A stretch of DNA of 64,000 nucleotides from Pampus argenteus (Eukaryota > Chordata > Actinopteri > Scombriformes > Stromateidae): the NCBI GenBank assembly GCA_036937835.1, contig CM072870.1, forward strand, positions 18,380,001 through 18,444,000. Reading direction: 5' to 3'. Shown in pieces: positions 27,015 through 38,593 of the stretch. How positions within the stretch are numbered: position 1 is the first letter of the stretch; each line of letters opens with the position of its first letter. The translations under genes were made by a program, and so were the position numbers. Under the pieces are notes generated by a model, which was not told where the DNA came from, made no database searches, and worked only from the letters and a program-made list of their open reading frames with translations.

Positions 27015-29473
27015 AAGACCTGTTTAGACTCAAAAGTGTTATGACACCGTAACTAAAAGAGTTGAGTAGCAGAAAAAAACATTAAATCTATTTGCAAACA
27101 ATAAATGTGACCACAAATCGACACCAAACAAAGATTACCTGCAGAAGGCTAATGGCCCCACCAAAATGAATTAAAGGAAGGGAAGCCACTCCGACCAACC
27201 CCCACAATGAATCGTAGGAACTGGGCACTTCCCTTTAACCTAAACCAACATTAGAACTAAATCTAGCAGAAATAAAGCTGTATGAACAGGGCACCCAAAC
27301 CTATTAAGATACCAAGAACCAACAAATGCAGAAATTTAACTCAAGTCAGTCACAAACACAAACTGCTGCTGCTGAGGCTGGAAGGAGAGAGTGAGCCAAC
27401 GTTCCTGCCCCCTCTTTATTAGTTTTTCCTCAATCAGACCAGACCACCTGAGGGAAGAGCATATGATATTAAATATCATGACATGCACATATGCTCATAT
27501 ACATAACCAGCAGGGGTGGTGTGACAAAGAGTAAAAGAGGTATCCTGACACTTAAAATTTCACAGAAGAAATAAAGATTAAAGATTAAAACGACACACAA
27601 AACCACATATTACAAAATAAGACAATAATGTTATAAATAAATGACTTGATTTATTATTTATTGATTATTTAAATGAGTTTTTGGTTAGTTGTCTATAATT
27701 ATAAGGTCTGTGGTGGACACAAGATTGGTTGGTTGTCAGGGACATTAAACATTATGGAAACAAAGCAGAAACTCATCTACTTACTAGTCCTCTTTTACAG
27801 CCTGTAGTTGTATTTATACTCAATTTAAAATTTCCAGCTTCAAGTATTTTCCAACTGTTTATTTTTTTTTTTTTCAAATTGTAGTGATGGTGACATTGAA
27901 GGCTTGTGACTGTTGTGCAGTTTACAGGATGAGTACAACCCAGTCTGGCAGTAATGTAAGACTTTTCTGAGGAGTCGCAATAACGAACAAGATATAAGGT
28001 TTGATGAAGCAGTAGAAGATAATTCTATTGATTTGATGGAAAATGGTGGGATATGTATACATGATGTCTACCTTGTTTCAGTTTTTATTATGTTTTGTAT
28101 TTAAATAGATGTTCATTCATGGATCTGTATTTTTTTCCTATGCATGAGACATAATTAGAATATACATAACATGAAAAGTGCAGTAATCTGTCCTGAGTGG
28201 TGTTTTATGCCTTCCCCTTTCTGTACAATGACTCTGATATGATGATACACAAATGGACAGGTGTTTGTATCCAACATGCAAATTAATGGGATGCAAGAGT
28301 ATTAGACCACACAGAGCTGGAATGTGCTACACTACCCTGCAGAAAAATGGATGCACTGGTGCTGAAGTGACAATTGTGTGTATGCATGCGAGTGTGTTTG
28401 TGTATGCGGTTTAAATTTTATAAACTATAGCCAGTTTTAATGTGTGTTGCACAGACATGTCATGCTCACATATACTTACCAGAATTTACCAATGAAGTAA
28501 ATTTAATTTCATGCTGGTATTGAAAACAAGAACTACACCTATACACGTGTGAATTAGTATAAATTATGTTGTGTGAATGTGTGTGTGTGTCTGTATGTGG
28601 CTTTGTCTCACAGCTGGCTGTTTGGGGAGTTGGTAGCACGATGTTGTACATCCCATAAGAGGCAGGCCACACGTTGCAACAGAAGGTAGGCTGGTTGTCT
28701 GGTGCTGCACCGTTCATCAACTGTGGCAAGCTGCTGCCTCCCAATGAACCTGCATTCAATGGACTGTAAACACAAAGCCTGCAGAGTGAGGGAAACAAAG
28801 ACAGAGATGTGGGTGCAGGAGAAATAAAGGGTTTGTTGGTTAAACAGGAAAAGAAAAACCAAGAGGGAGAAAGGTCGGATTGGACGTAAATTATAACATC
28901 TCAATCATTAATTTATTGAGAAAGTTTTACCACGCATTAAATAAGCATTTAAGAGAAAGGGAAGGGAAATGAATTCAAATGGGGGACAAATGCTGTGTCT
29001 CCACTCCCAAAGGTAAAATAAAACATGTATGATCCTCCTCTAATGTGTAATTAACCATCTATCTTTCCTCTGTGGATGCCCTCTGTAAACAGCTCAGTAG
29101 ATGAGGTACAGTAGTGAGAAGTCTCTGATATCTGCTAGCAACAAAATTAACATGTAGAAATACCCATTAGTTTAGCTATCAATGCCAAAACATTTATTAA
29201 GGCTGCATTTAAACTGTGAAAACTGCTTGGGCATCCCAAAGCAATTAAGTTTCAATATAGAAAGACACAAGACACTGCTCAACCAATAAATAGAGTGCAG
29301 TTGTTATGGTCAGAGGGCATTAGCAGCTTCCTTTTGCACCAAGTTGAATTTTACTGTCCTCAGCCAAACCTCTCAGCCCCCGTTTTGCTGTTGTTTGTAT
29401 GAGATAATCAGTCATTATATTCATTTGCTATGGACTTCTTGAATTTCTATTATTTTCTCCTTAAGAAGTTGAC

Positions 29474-29494
29474 TTTTTTTTTTTTTTTTTTTTT
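29474..29494. repeat. poly-T run (T21)
   Basis: An uninterrupted T homopolymer. Confidence 0.85.
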
Positions 29495-30275
29495 ACACCA
29501 ATTTTGTATATTTCTGAAGTTAATTAAAAAAACTCTTCAAAGGTTTCACATAAAGGTTGTCCCTCAGTGTGTGGTAACCTTACATATTGTGTATATTGTG
29601 TATATATTGTTATTTCTCATTTAACTGCAGAATTTACTTGAGTACATAGATCCCTGAATGGAATTTAGCTTGTTAAATATAACTGCAAAAGTGCAGTGTA
29701 GCCCATATATATGACAGGCACCTATATTGCATTGCACAAGATAAGATTTAGTTGGGTTTTTTTTAAACTGAAGTGTTGGACAGAAAGCTGTTCAATATAT
29801 ACATTTTTCTTTATTCAACTTGTTTATGTTCCAGCAAAATGGATTATACTTTAAGTTGTGCAGGCTTCACACTTTCCAAAGCACCAGCACGCTTAATGAA
29901 AACACATCCTCCTTTGAAGTAATCCAAGTGAAATCATATGAAAATCAAGACTCCCTGTGCCAAGTATTGAGTTCTTCTGCTTATAGGAAACCATGATTTT
30001 TTTTTTAGCTTGAAGCATAAAACACAAAACCTTCTGTGTAGCAGAGCATTTCTTTTCCAGGAAAAAACACCCACTTTTAGGTGTCTGGGCCTTGGCCACA
30101 ATTCAAATCATTGTGTTATTGCACATTGGTTGGAGCCTTAAAATAATAATTTATTTTGTAATTATTTATTTATTTGTTTTGCTCTCTGTGACTTTGAAAG
30201 AACGTGTGTAGGTAAGTTTATGTGGGAGGAAAAAAAGAGGCTTGGTTTACTGCAAAGAGATGGAGAGAGAGAGTA

Positions 30276-30277
<2 letters not shown>

Positions 30278-30313
<36 letters not shown>
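30278..30313. repeat. (GT)n microsatellite
   Basis: Eighteen GT units, preceded by a short GAGAGA run. Confidence 0.97.
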
Positions 30314-30314
<1 letters not shown>

Positions 30315-31257
30315 GACCGATCTAATTCAGTAGGACTTCTGTCCATGAGACAAGCATTGTCACCCATGCTTCATGCTTAGATGTGCAGTTATGTAATACT
30401 CAACAAACAACTGGCTACTCCATCTTAATGAGTTAGAAATATAATTGGAAAATAAATAGGTACAAAGGAGAGCTATTACATCAGGAGGCATTACTGGCCT
30501 GAAAGAGTTTGTTCATCAGTCTTTTTTTATAACGACATACATCACAATTTAGAATGTCATTTAATATGTCATTTATACATAATTTAATTATTAATTACAT
30601 TTTCAATCAGTGTCATTTACATGCACTTGTAGCCTGTTAAAATTCATGTGGTACACTCTTCACTGTCACAGTAAAATGTATATTTTTTCCACCATAAAGG
30701 GGCCTGTTGTATTTGTGGCTGTACTCAAACAGTAGAGACAGCCCTACACACAGGGATGTCATTGACTGGCTGACTGACTCATAAAGTTACACCATTGGTC
30801 AGGCAGCAAAGTGTTGGAGTTTCCTCATTGGGAGGATCGCTCTTCAAATACCTTCACTTCACAAAAACTACAACCGGTGTTTTTTTAAATAAGTGCATAG
30901 TTTTAGTTTAGTTTAGGAGCTCCAAAACTGGCAAACCCCCTTTTCTCCATCCAGACCAGATTGTTTCAGGTTTTTAGTTTTAATCCAGATTTCACAAATT
31001 TAAAAGTTAAATTAGCATAAATTATCTTTCAAATCAGATGTCCCCATATATGAGTGGAAAGTGTTATGTCCTTGCTGTGGAACTGCATTTATTGGCCACA
31101 ATTTTTCACATTGACTATAAAAGTCCAACCACATACTAGGTTTTGACCCAGACATACTTACATCTCTGTTGCTTCTCACAATCAGGTGTGATCACATTGT
31201 TTTACACAAGGGCACCTTTACAGCAGTATTAATGATGAAAAGTATGTCTCTTTCTCT

Positions 31258-31322
31258 TAGCTGGTCTGGAGATTCAAACTAGTGACATTATGGTAACAGA
31301 CCAGTTTTCCTGGAGCTAGGCA
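31258..31322 (-). repeat. tRNA-like SINE head on the minus strand (tentative)
   Basis: On the minus strand, TAGCTCCAGG at about 31309-31318 resembles box A. AGTTTGAATCT at 31270-31280 resembles box B (GGTTCGAATCC), at tRNA-like spacing. The plus-strand wording tctggagattcaaactagtg resembles the complement of fish tRNA-derived SINE heads. No tail is recognised. Confidence 0.38.
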
Positions 31323-31486
31323 CCTAATCCTAAGTGATCCAGTTGAACAGTTTAGTTAACCTATCCTTAATACTTGCATATATCCAGATTTATATAAAAT
31401 CAAATTGACTTTATTTTCTGTCTGCACCCAAAAAAGTTGCTGAAATAAGAATGATAATTGGACTATTATCGTTACAATATTTACTT

Positions 31487-31512
31487 AAAAAAAAAAAAAA
31501 AAAAAAAAAAAA
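31487..31512. repeat. poly-A run (A26)
   Basis: The longest A run in the window. It could mark the 3' end of an old plus-strand retroposon, but the preceding 200 bases match nothing I know. Confidence 0.85.
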
Positions 31513-31813
31513 CATGAGCAAGATAGACAAACACAAATTAATAACTTTTTGGCACTGTATTTAGGGTAGGCTCATATTTTTATATATTTGAATAAATGCA
31601 GCAAGCACAGTACATTGTGTCTCGAAGGATTATTAAATCAATAAGAACAAGAGCTATATTTGTTTGCTAACTATTTCTGTTTCTGCCAGTTTTCTCTGTG
31701 TGCTCCTGTTTTGTTATTTCTAATTTGTAATTTCTTTCACCCTCAATCATTACTAAAAGAAGAAATAATTTTAAAAAATGTATCCAGAAATCACGGTAGA
31801 CCACACATAAATA

Positions 31814-31816
<3 letters not shown>

Positions 31817-31849
<33 letters not shown>
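31817..31849. repeat. (TG)n microsatellite
   Basis: About sixteen uninterrupted TG units. Confidence 0.97.
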
Positions 31850-31852
<3 letters not shown>

Positions 31853-32606
31853 TTTTACTTATTTCATGAAGAGAAATCCCCCCCTCTACTTTTGGGCCTG
31901 CTGACCTGTAGACATGACATGAGCCTGTGTGTATATTTATTCACCTCGGACCTTTACAAAGTGCTTTTACATTGAAAATTCACACATAGGGACTGAAAAT
32001 ACGCCTCCACAATACTCAGATATGATCCACGTGATTATTTGGCATGAGTAAGATTAATTTGTTTTAAATAATAAAACAATTAAAGAAATTGATGCCAAAA
32101 TGCCAAACCTCAGCCCTCAAAAGAAAATTTGAGGCTCACTTTTAGTAGATGCAGCCAGCAGTGCATTTGGCAAGCTTGTAAACCCCAAATGAAACCCATT
32201 ATTGGGGTATCAGGTCCTCTTAGTCAGCAGGAAATGTTCTTCCCCTGACTACTGTACCGGACAATTTCTGTGTGTAGGCAACAAAAAAAAAATAAAAAAA
32301 TCTAGTGATGGAGCCGTTTGGATTATTAGACATTATTTTCTACAATATGAACCTTGATTTGTACCAGATTTTTTGCTCAGTTTGCCTATGCCTCTCACAC
32401 ATCCATTTTACATTGTATATTAAGGCAGGCCCACCCACAGAAATGACTGGGCCCCTGAAAAGGTTCAGTGAATGGGTCCTCTCTAGATCTGCTGTACTCA
32501 TATCGACACATGCACATGCTGTTCCCTACATATACACACACATGTAAACTGAGTGACTTACTCAGTCACAGGGATTACAGAAGTATAGGCACACACAGAC
32601 ATACAT

Positions 32607-32610
<4 letters not shown>

Positions 32611-32640
<30 letters not shown>
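32611..32640. repeat. (AC)n microsatellite
   Basis: Fifteen uninterrupted AC units. Confidence 0.97.
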
Positions 32641-32642
<2 letters not shown>

Positions 32643-32699
32643 TGACACTTGATTTCCAGCAGCCTGTGTTTTTGATTCTGGCTCTATAGAAGTAGACCA

Positions 32700-32750
32700 C
32701 ATTATTATCAATGTTCTTCACAGAAGTCGCCATGGGTTCAAATCCTGGTG
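32700..32750 (+). repeat. box B-bearing SINE scrap (tentative)
   Basis: GGTTCAAATCCTGG at 32735-32748 is a good RNA polymerase III box B. It is preceded by ttcttcacagaagtcgc, similar to the anticodon-side wording of fish SINE heads. No box A is clear. Confidence 0.27.
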
Positions 32751-33771
32751 TTGGTTCAAAATAAAATGTGTTTATCATTGCTTATATTTAAGATGAACAT
32801 GCTTATTGCCCCTGCCCCCCAATGAGAAGGCCTTTTGCCTATATAACTACATTTTTGTACTGGCAATTATAAGTCCCTTTCATTAGTCTGGTTTGCAATG
32901 TATTTCTTGAAATGCCTAGACAGTCAGGACTCTCAAACTGGCTAAACCTTGCAGTAAAAGCCTAGTTGATTTTAAAACAATGTAAACGTGTATATTAACG
33001 TGTATATTTTGTGTGTATACAAAATACTATACAAGGCACATTATAAGTATCATACTCTAAGCCTTCAAAATCAGAAAACAAGACTCCCGAGACTCACATT
33101 TTCAGGAATCTGTTACGTTAAACAGTGTCACCTGAGTTCAAATGCCAAAGTGAAGTAAAGAATAAACACGGTCTCTGTGGGTGTATTTATATACTCATTA
33201 ATGGGTCTTGTCTGCATTATTCTAAAGGACAGCACAGTCAAGATAAAATGCACTGGTGGCAGAGAGAAACATTTGTAGTTATGACACATTATCTCCCATC
33301 ATCACTGAAGTTGGCTTGAAAATGTCAAGAGTGGCCTTGTCCAATTAAAGAGAAGTCTTCTACGTTCTCTGTTAATTCTTATTTCAGGCATTGGCTGTCT
33401 GAATAGGCCGACAAATTACATTTTGTTCTCTCTGATTCACTCTCTTCCTCTTTTCTTTAGCTACTCTCCCTCACTCCCTTCAAGCTGTCTCCAAACCCCA
33501 GTCCCATGTCTCTGCCCCTCTCTCCTTGTCTCTCATTATTTCAAATGAAATGAGGAATGTGCATTGAATATTTGAATAAATTAAAGGGCTTATTTAAAAA
33601 CATTTCTTAACCTGATTAGCTAGATCATTAGGGGATCCAGAGGGGTTTTACGCCGCATGACCTGATCCGAGCCAGTCTGCAACCACTCTTTGAAGGTCAG
33701 CATGCAGAAAAGGAAGCACTGTGTCATCAGCTTATGTGTTTAATAATTCATTTTTTTTCATGTCCAATTTT

Positions 33772-33833
33772 CTGTCTGTCTGTCTGTCTCTGTCTATCTA
33801 TCTATCTCTCTTTCTGTCTCTCTGTCTCTCTGC
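33772..33833. repeat. (TCTG)n / (TATC)n compound microsatellite
   Basis: A short TCTG array runs into TATC and then TCTC units. Confidence 0.9.
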
Positions 33834-34398
33834 CTTTTTTCAGAGTCTGTCTACAATTGCCTATTTGAATTATTATGCAACAGGTAAATTTAGATGTCTG
33901 TAGCAAGTTTACCTGAAGGAAATCTTTACGGCAATACCATGCAGTCATATTCCCATGAATATGTATGCTTTGTAGCTTGCCTGTCTATGTACTGTGCAGC
34001 ACAGAAGGTTATTTTGCATCAGAGAATATGAATTATGCCAGATGTGAAAGCTGACCTCTTGTTCAAAGATCATATATCATGTTCACCTGCTACCAGTCAA
34101 GGTGACATAACATTTCTTTTTTTTTTTTTCATACAGAACTGCACAGTGCTGTACAGGGTGTAGACATTGTTGTCTCACATTTATGAAATGGGAAGCCAAC
34201 ACAGTTGTCTTGTCACAGTTGTTGCTGCCATGTTTTTAGTCATAAGCTTGTGTTATACATCATATCATCTTGTTAATATATTGTATTTCCTAATCACTCA
34301 TGAGACGCTGACAAACAGGTTATATCTGTATTTATTATGCGTGAAGTTCCTGCACTACACATGTGTACTAAAATTTTTAATCTCAAAATTTGTAGTTA

Positions 34399-34415
34399 TG
34401 TGTGTGTGTGTGTGT

Positions 34416-34452
<37 letters not shown>
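34399..34452. repeat. (TG)n microsatellite with one TA interruption
   Basis: About 26 TG units with a TA step near 34419-34420. Confidence 0.97.
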
Positions 34453-37400
34453 GTTTCCTGTGGAGGTAAATGCAGGTCAGCTTGAATTTAAGTCAGTTAC
34501 AGTGTTTGTGAGTTTGTACGTTTTCATAGTGGAAAAACATCAAAACATCCACAAAACAGTAATCAAAATGTCCATACAGTACAGTTGACCAAAATGTGGT
34601 TGAAAATATGCTGCTTCTATACAAATCAGTGTTCAGTTGGCAGTGCTTTTTATGTGCATGGTTTGTGTGTTTACATAAAACCTGAAGTCACCACTGGCTA
34701 CAGCACAGTTCCCATGCCTGCTCCACCCAACCAGCAGGGAGTCTGACTCCTTGAGTCCTGTATGCTCAGTTTACTCATTTAATGGCAATTAATGAAAACG
34801 AATCATATATTAAGTCTTATTTTAATTACACTGTTTGTTTAAAACAGGAAGGGATACTGTTATGTTTGCCATAAAATTTAGACGTTGCTGTTTTTTACAT
34901 CCGACTATCATGTTGATTTTCCATAAAGTACATGGAAAGCCAAGGCAAATTACAATACCTCCTTTCACATATATATTTAGATTAGAAGAAATTAATAATC
35001 AAATTAGGATTATTGTTGGATGTAACATTCTGATGTAACAAGAAAATGGAATAAAAAAACCCCCAACTAATTCAGCAAATTAAACCTAAATAATTACCGT
35101 GCTCTTTCTTTAGCTCTCTAAATTACTTGCAGTTTTGTTGAGCTATAACTTACCATAATCACACTGTATGTGCATAAGTGCATCTTACTGGAGTGGTCAG
35201 AGTGCAAACAAATGAAATAATACATTATGGCCCTTTGACTCTCACTCTCTGACTCGCTCTCTCCTTGTCATTCTATGAAGGAGATAATTAGATATGTCTC
35301 ACAGCTTGTAGGTAAGTGAACCTGCAGTTATCCGCAAATTGGAAATATTGGTGTTTCATTTATAGTGAGGTCAGTGTTGGAGTAATACACCTGTGTCACT
35401 TACCAAGGCACAGTTGCAAATTAAAACAGCAGTGCAAGTGGTATCAGGTTTGATTGTGGTAGAATTTCTGGTGCTTAAGTGTCTTTCCGGAGACCACCTG
35501 TCAATCAAATGAAAATTGTGTTTGATGTTATAGTTGCTAGGCAGGTAATGACCAATACATGACTATATTAAAATCTTTGCAACATTTTCATTATGAGCTC
35601 CTCATGACCACCAAACAAAGATGAATTAAGACATAAGAAGAAGAGAAGAACAGTGCTGCCTGTCACAGATACTTGTTTTAACCCTACGAATGCTGTTGAT
35701 GCAATCATCAAAACTGTCTGATGAAAGAGTTCAACTTAACGAGCCAGTGTGAACCCCAAATAATCTAGACCAAAAAATATCACAATGTGCCCCTTTTCTT
35801 TCCAAACGAGTATGAAACAAACATAATAATAAATAAACTAAAGGAGAAAAGAGATTTAGAGAAGAGAAATGTATAAAAACAGCCATTGTGACATTATATT
35901 CAAACTACTGACAAATCCATCTACTTTGAGTTGCCAGGGAACCAGATGACTCATATTTTAAGTTAGCATATGAAAAAAAAGTAAAAAAAAAAAAATGTAA
36001 ATGCAAATTATGCAGTGGGGATGTGGAGGCAGTTGTTTTCACATTGCCTTGTTGGATCCCTTTCCTGGAGAGATGCTAATGTGTGTTATAGCTCAGGTAA
36101 ACAAAATAAACACATTCTATTCCCACACACTCTGTGTTTCTAGGATAATTACTAAAAGCACTAATTTTAATTAACTTTCAAATCCAACTGAATGTAAAAA
36201 AAACAAAAAAACCAAATACTGGTCTGCTTTATTTCATGTTTTTTGTTTTTAATATTGCATTTTCAGAATCAGAGAGTCACAGTGTACAAAGTCAGTGAGT
36301 GCTATTCTCAGGGTTACTTGTGGATGAGGTTATCTAAATTATTACTTTTTATGAATAGAAAGTATGAACAACATAATTTAGAGAATGACATGTGACTGAG
36401 ATGTTGCTCACATAAAAATCTTCAGCACCATTAGATAAGTTCACAGTGGGACACAAGTGTGGGCAACTGTGGGCACCATGTGGGAATGCTATCAGTTTAA
36501 AGAAGGCCCTTTTTTTTACTGTGCTATGTTGCCTGGTCAGTTAACCTAGATGCATTTGAAAACACATCCTTAATTATTACTCCCGTTGAGTTGTTATGAT
36601 TTTTAATGGGTCAGGTATGTGTGGAAAACACAAATCATCCTCGGTGGTTGAGTTGGAATAAGTAGGCATGATAATTAATCAGCTGCTTTACATACTGCAG
36701 GTCTACCAAGTAATGTGCAATTAAATGTCGAGGAAGATTGATTATTTGAGGCAGTTGCTGGATGTTTTACTAGTCACGGACTGAATGTGCAAGAAAATAT
36801 CATGAAAGAAGAGGAAAAACTAGAAGGAGGCTTCTAAAATGACATTTCTGAAGGCATTTTTTAAAGATAATACAGACTCTTTCTCTGACGTACTGTTGCA
36901 AAGCAAAAAGACCTATGACAGTTAATGACCTTAAGTTAAAAGCCTGGATGCAGGGGCACTGTTTAAGGATTTCAATGTTCAGGCTCATAGGTAGTCCAGG
37001 AGGTTGTTTGTATGCTCTGTTTAAGGCCTTTCAACAGTAACAGGTTTTAAAATCAATTCCTAAATTGATTGACTGAGGGAGGCCAGTGCTGCGAACGTAT
37101 AACAGAAATGGTCTTTAAAAGTCTGGCTGCAGAATTTTGCTAAAACTGAAACTCGCTCAGGGAGTTCTAGTTTAAATTGGAAAAAAGGGAGGTCATGATG
37201 GTTAAGGTGTTCGGATGTAAAGTTATGGATTACTTTCTACAGATCAGCTGGGAAGAGGAAACGTTTAATTTCGGCAGTGCTTTAAACTGTAGGAAACTGC
37301 TGACCCTGAAAGTCTAAACTAGACTCAGACATATACTACTGTCAGATTTCTAGGTTAAAAATTCTCTCTCCTGTGTTTTTCACCTTTAAGTAGAAGAAGT

Positions 37401-37575
37401 GCACACTTTAACATATTGGCACCACCTGACTAGTTTGTTGTTTTCCTAATTTCATTTCTAAATTAAAACAGTTTAAATTACCCAAGAGTCACAAATGAAT
37501 CAGCATTCGCCTTCTGCACCTAAATGTACTGAGGAAAACACTAGCTTAAAGCAGGGCTTTAAGTTAGAAAAGAGG

Positions 37576-37584
37576 TATATAAAG
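37576..37584 (+). promoter_or_regulatory. TATA-box-like sequence (weak)
   Basis: TATATAAAG matches the TATA-box consensus. The purine-rich sequence that would follow at +1 (near 37606) contains AGAGTAGAGTAGAG. No coding exon is visible downstream. In AT-rich DNA such words arise by chance, so this is only a pointer. Confidence 0.15.
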
Positions 37585-38426
37585 GTATTTTCTGCAGAGA
37601 GTAGAGTAGAGGGAGACTACAGACAGTGGGCGAGAGAAACAAAATTGTTGTCTCAACTTTGAAGAAGAGATCAGCAGTGAGATTTGTCCTCACCGGCACA
37701 CACTCTAGCTGAAAGTGCAAGGCTTTGTAAGGCTCTAATTACCTAAGCTGCTAGGCTTTGAACAAAGGGCATCAGATTTGACTCAACTAAGAAGAAAACC
37801 ACTACCAGTCAATGCAAAGCAACGCATGAATAGAAACATTATCAAAAAGCAGGAGGAGATTAGGTAGTTTTTACTCCTCAGATGTCATTTTAGCAAGAAC
37901 ATGAAAACAACACCTCATCTAGTTTTGCATTGTATACTCCTTAAATGAAGCTTATTTTCATTGCACAGTGAAAAGCATATGGCAGAAAAATGCTAATGCA
38001 TTGCTTTCTATAGACCCTAAACTAAATAACTACTGCCAGAAGGCTCAGGAGCCACATCCACAAGAAGCCTTTAGCCCCCCATGAACCAGAAATCTGTGCT
38101 TACACTGTAAGATACACAGTTCAAATCTAGATTTAACTGCACAATAAGTGGAGACTGACTTTGACACTAAAACGCCATAATAATTGGTGACGATTTGACC
38201 GTTATTTATTCCTTTAAAAATCATGTTTCACGAATGATTGAATCATTGCCACTGATGCTTGTCCATTTTGCATGTCAGCTGGTCTTAGCAGTTCCTGCTT
38301 GGAGTATGAACTTGTAATATAGTACCTGTAACATAGTATCTGCAAATGTATTACTCATTATTTCTATTATGATTATGAGAATTAGAATTATAAATGCATT
38401 CCATGTCTGTACCCACATTTATGTAC

Positions 38427-38574
38427 CTAAGTCGGGGCTCTGGGTGGCCTTTGGAACCACTCCACTGCTCTCCCATCTGCTTTCCTCCATCCTGATGGAG
38501 CATCATGCCAGGGGAGGCCTTCTGCAGCATAAACCCACCCAGCATGGACCCATGATGCACCAGACAGGCAGCCC
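38427..38574 (-). CDS. possible internal exon, unidentified protein (tentative)
   Basis: On the minus strand a 148-bp block sits between an acceptor-like site (ttttgtcactgtggctaacag, AG at 38576-38575) and a donor-like site (CTTAG then GTACAT, GT at 38426-38425). The frame through it is open and reads ACLVHHGSMLGGFMLQKASP and onward, ending EPRL before the split codon. Codons are mostly G- or C-ended in an AT-rich neighbourhood. I do not recognise the protein. The plus strand is also open here (38369-38581), so a GC-rich conserved noncoding element or chance is equally possible. Confidence 0.22.
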
Positions 38575-38593
38575 CTGTTAGCCACAGTGACAA

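Larger units (their letters stand above)
22207..30277. other. noncoding stretch without a recognisable gene
   Basis: No exon recognised. It contains an AAAAAT-type run at about 22526-22548, T runs at 26993-27014 and 29474-29494, and the tRNA-like box B fragment near 25280. Two of the longer open frames, 23311-23661 on plus (116 codons, ATG) and 24645-25058 on minus (137 codons, first ATG at the third codon), look like no known family. The first has a competing frame on the other strand. Confidence 0.65.
31323..38426. other. noncoding stretch with many simple repeats
   Basis: No exon recognised. It contains an A run at 31487-31512, arrays at 31817-31849, 32611-32640, 33772-33833 and 34399-34452, a pyrimidine-rich tract at about 33421-33540, and a T run at 34117-34129. 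A TATA-like word lies at 37576-37584. Open frames over the arrays are artefacts of the repeats. Confidence 0.65.

Noticed and set aside
32430..32480. Short GGGCCCC-containing segment resembling the repeat at 47618-47815
   Set aside because: Only about a dozen bases agree, which is too few to call a related copy.
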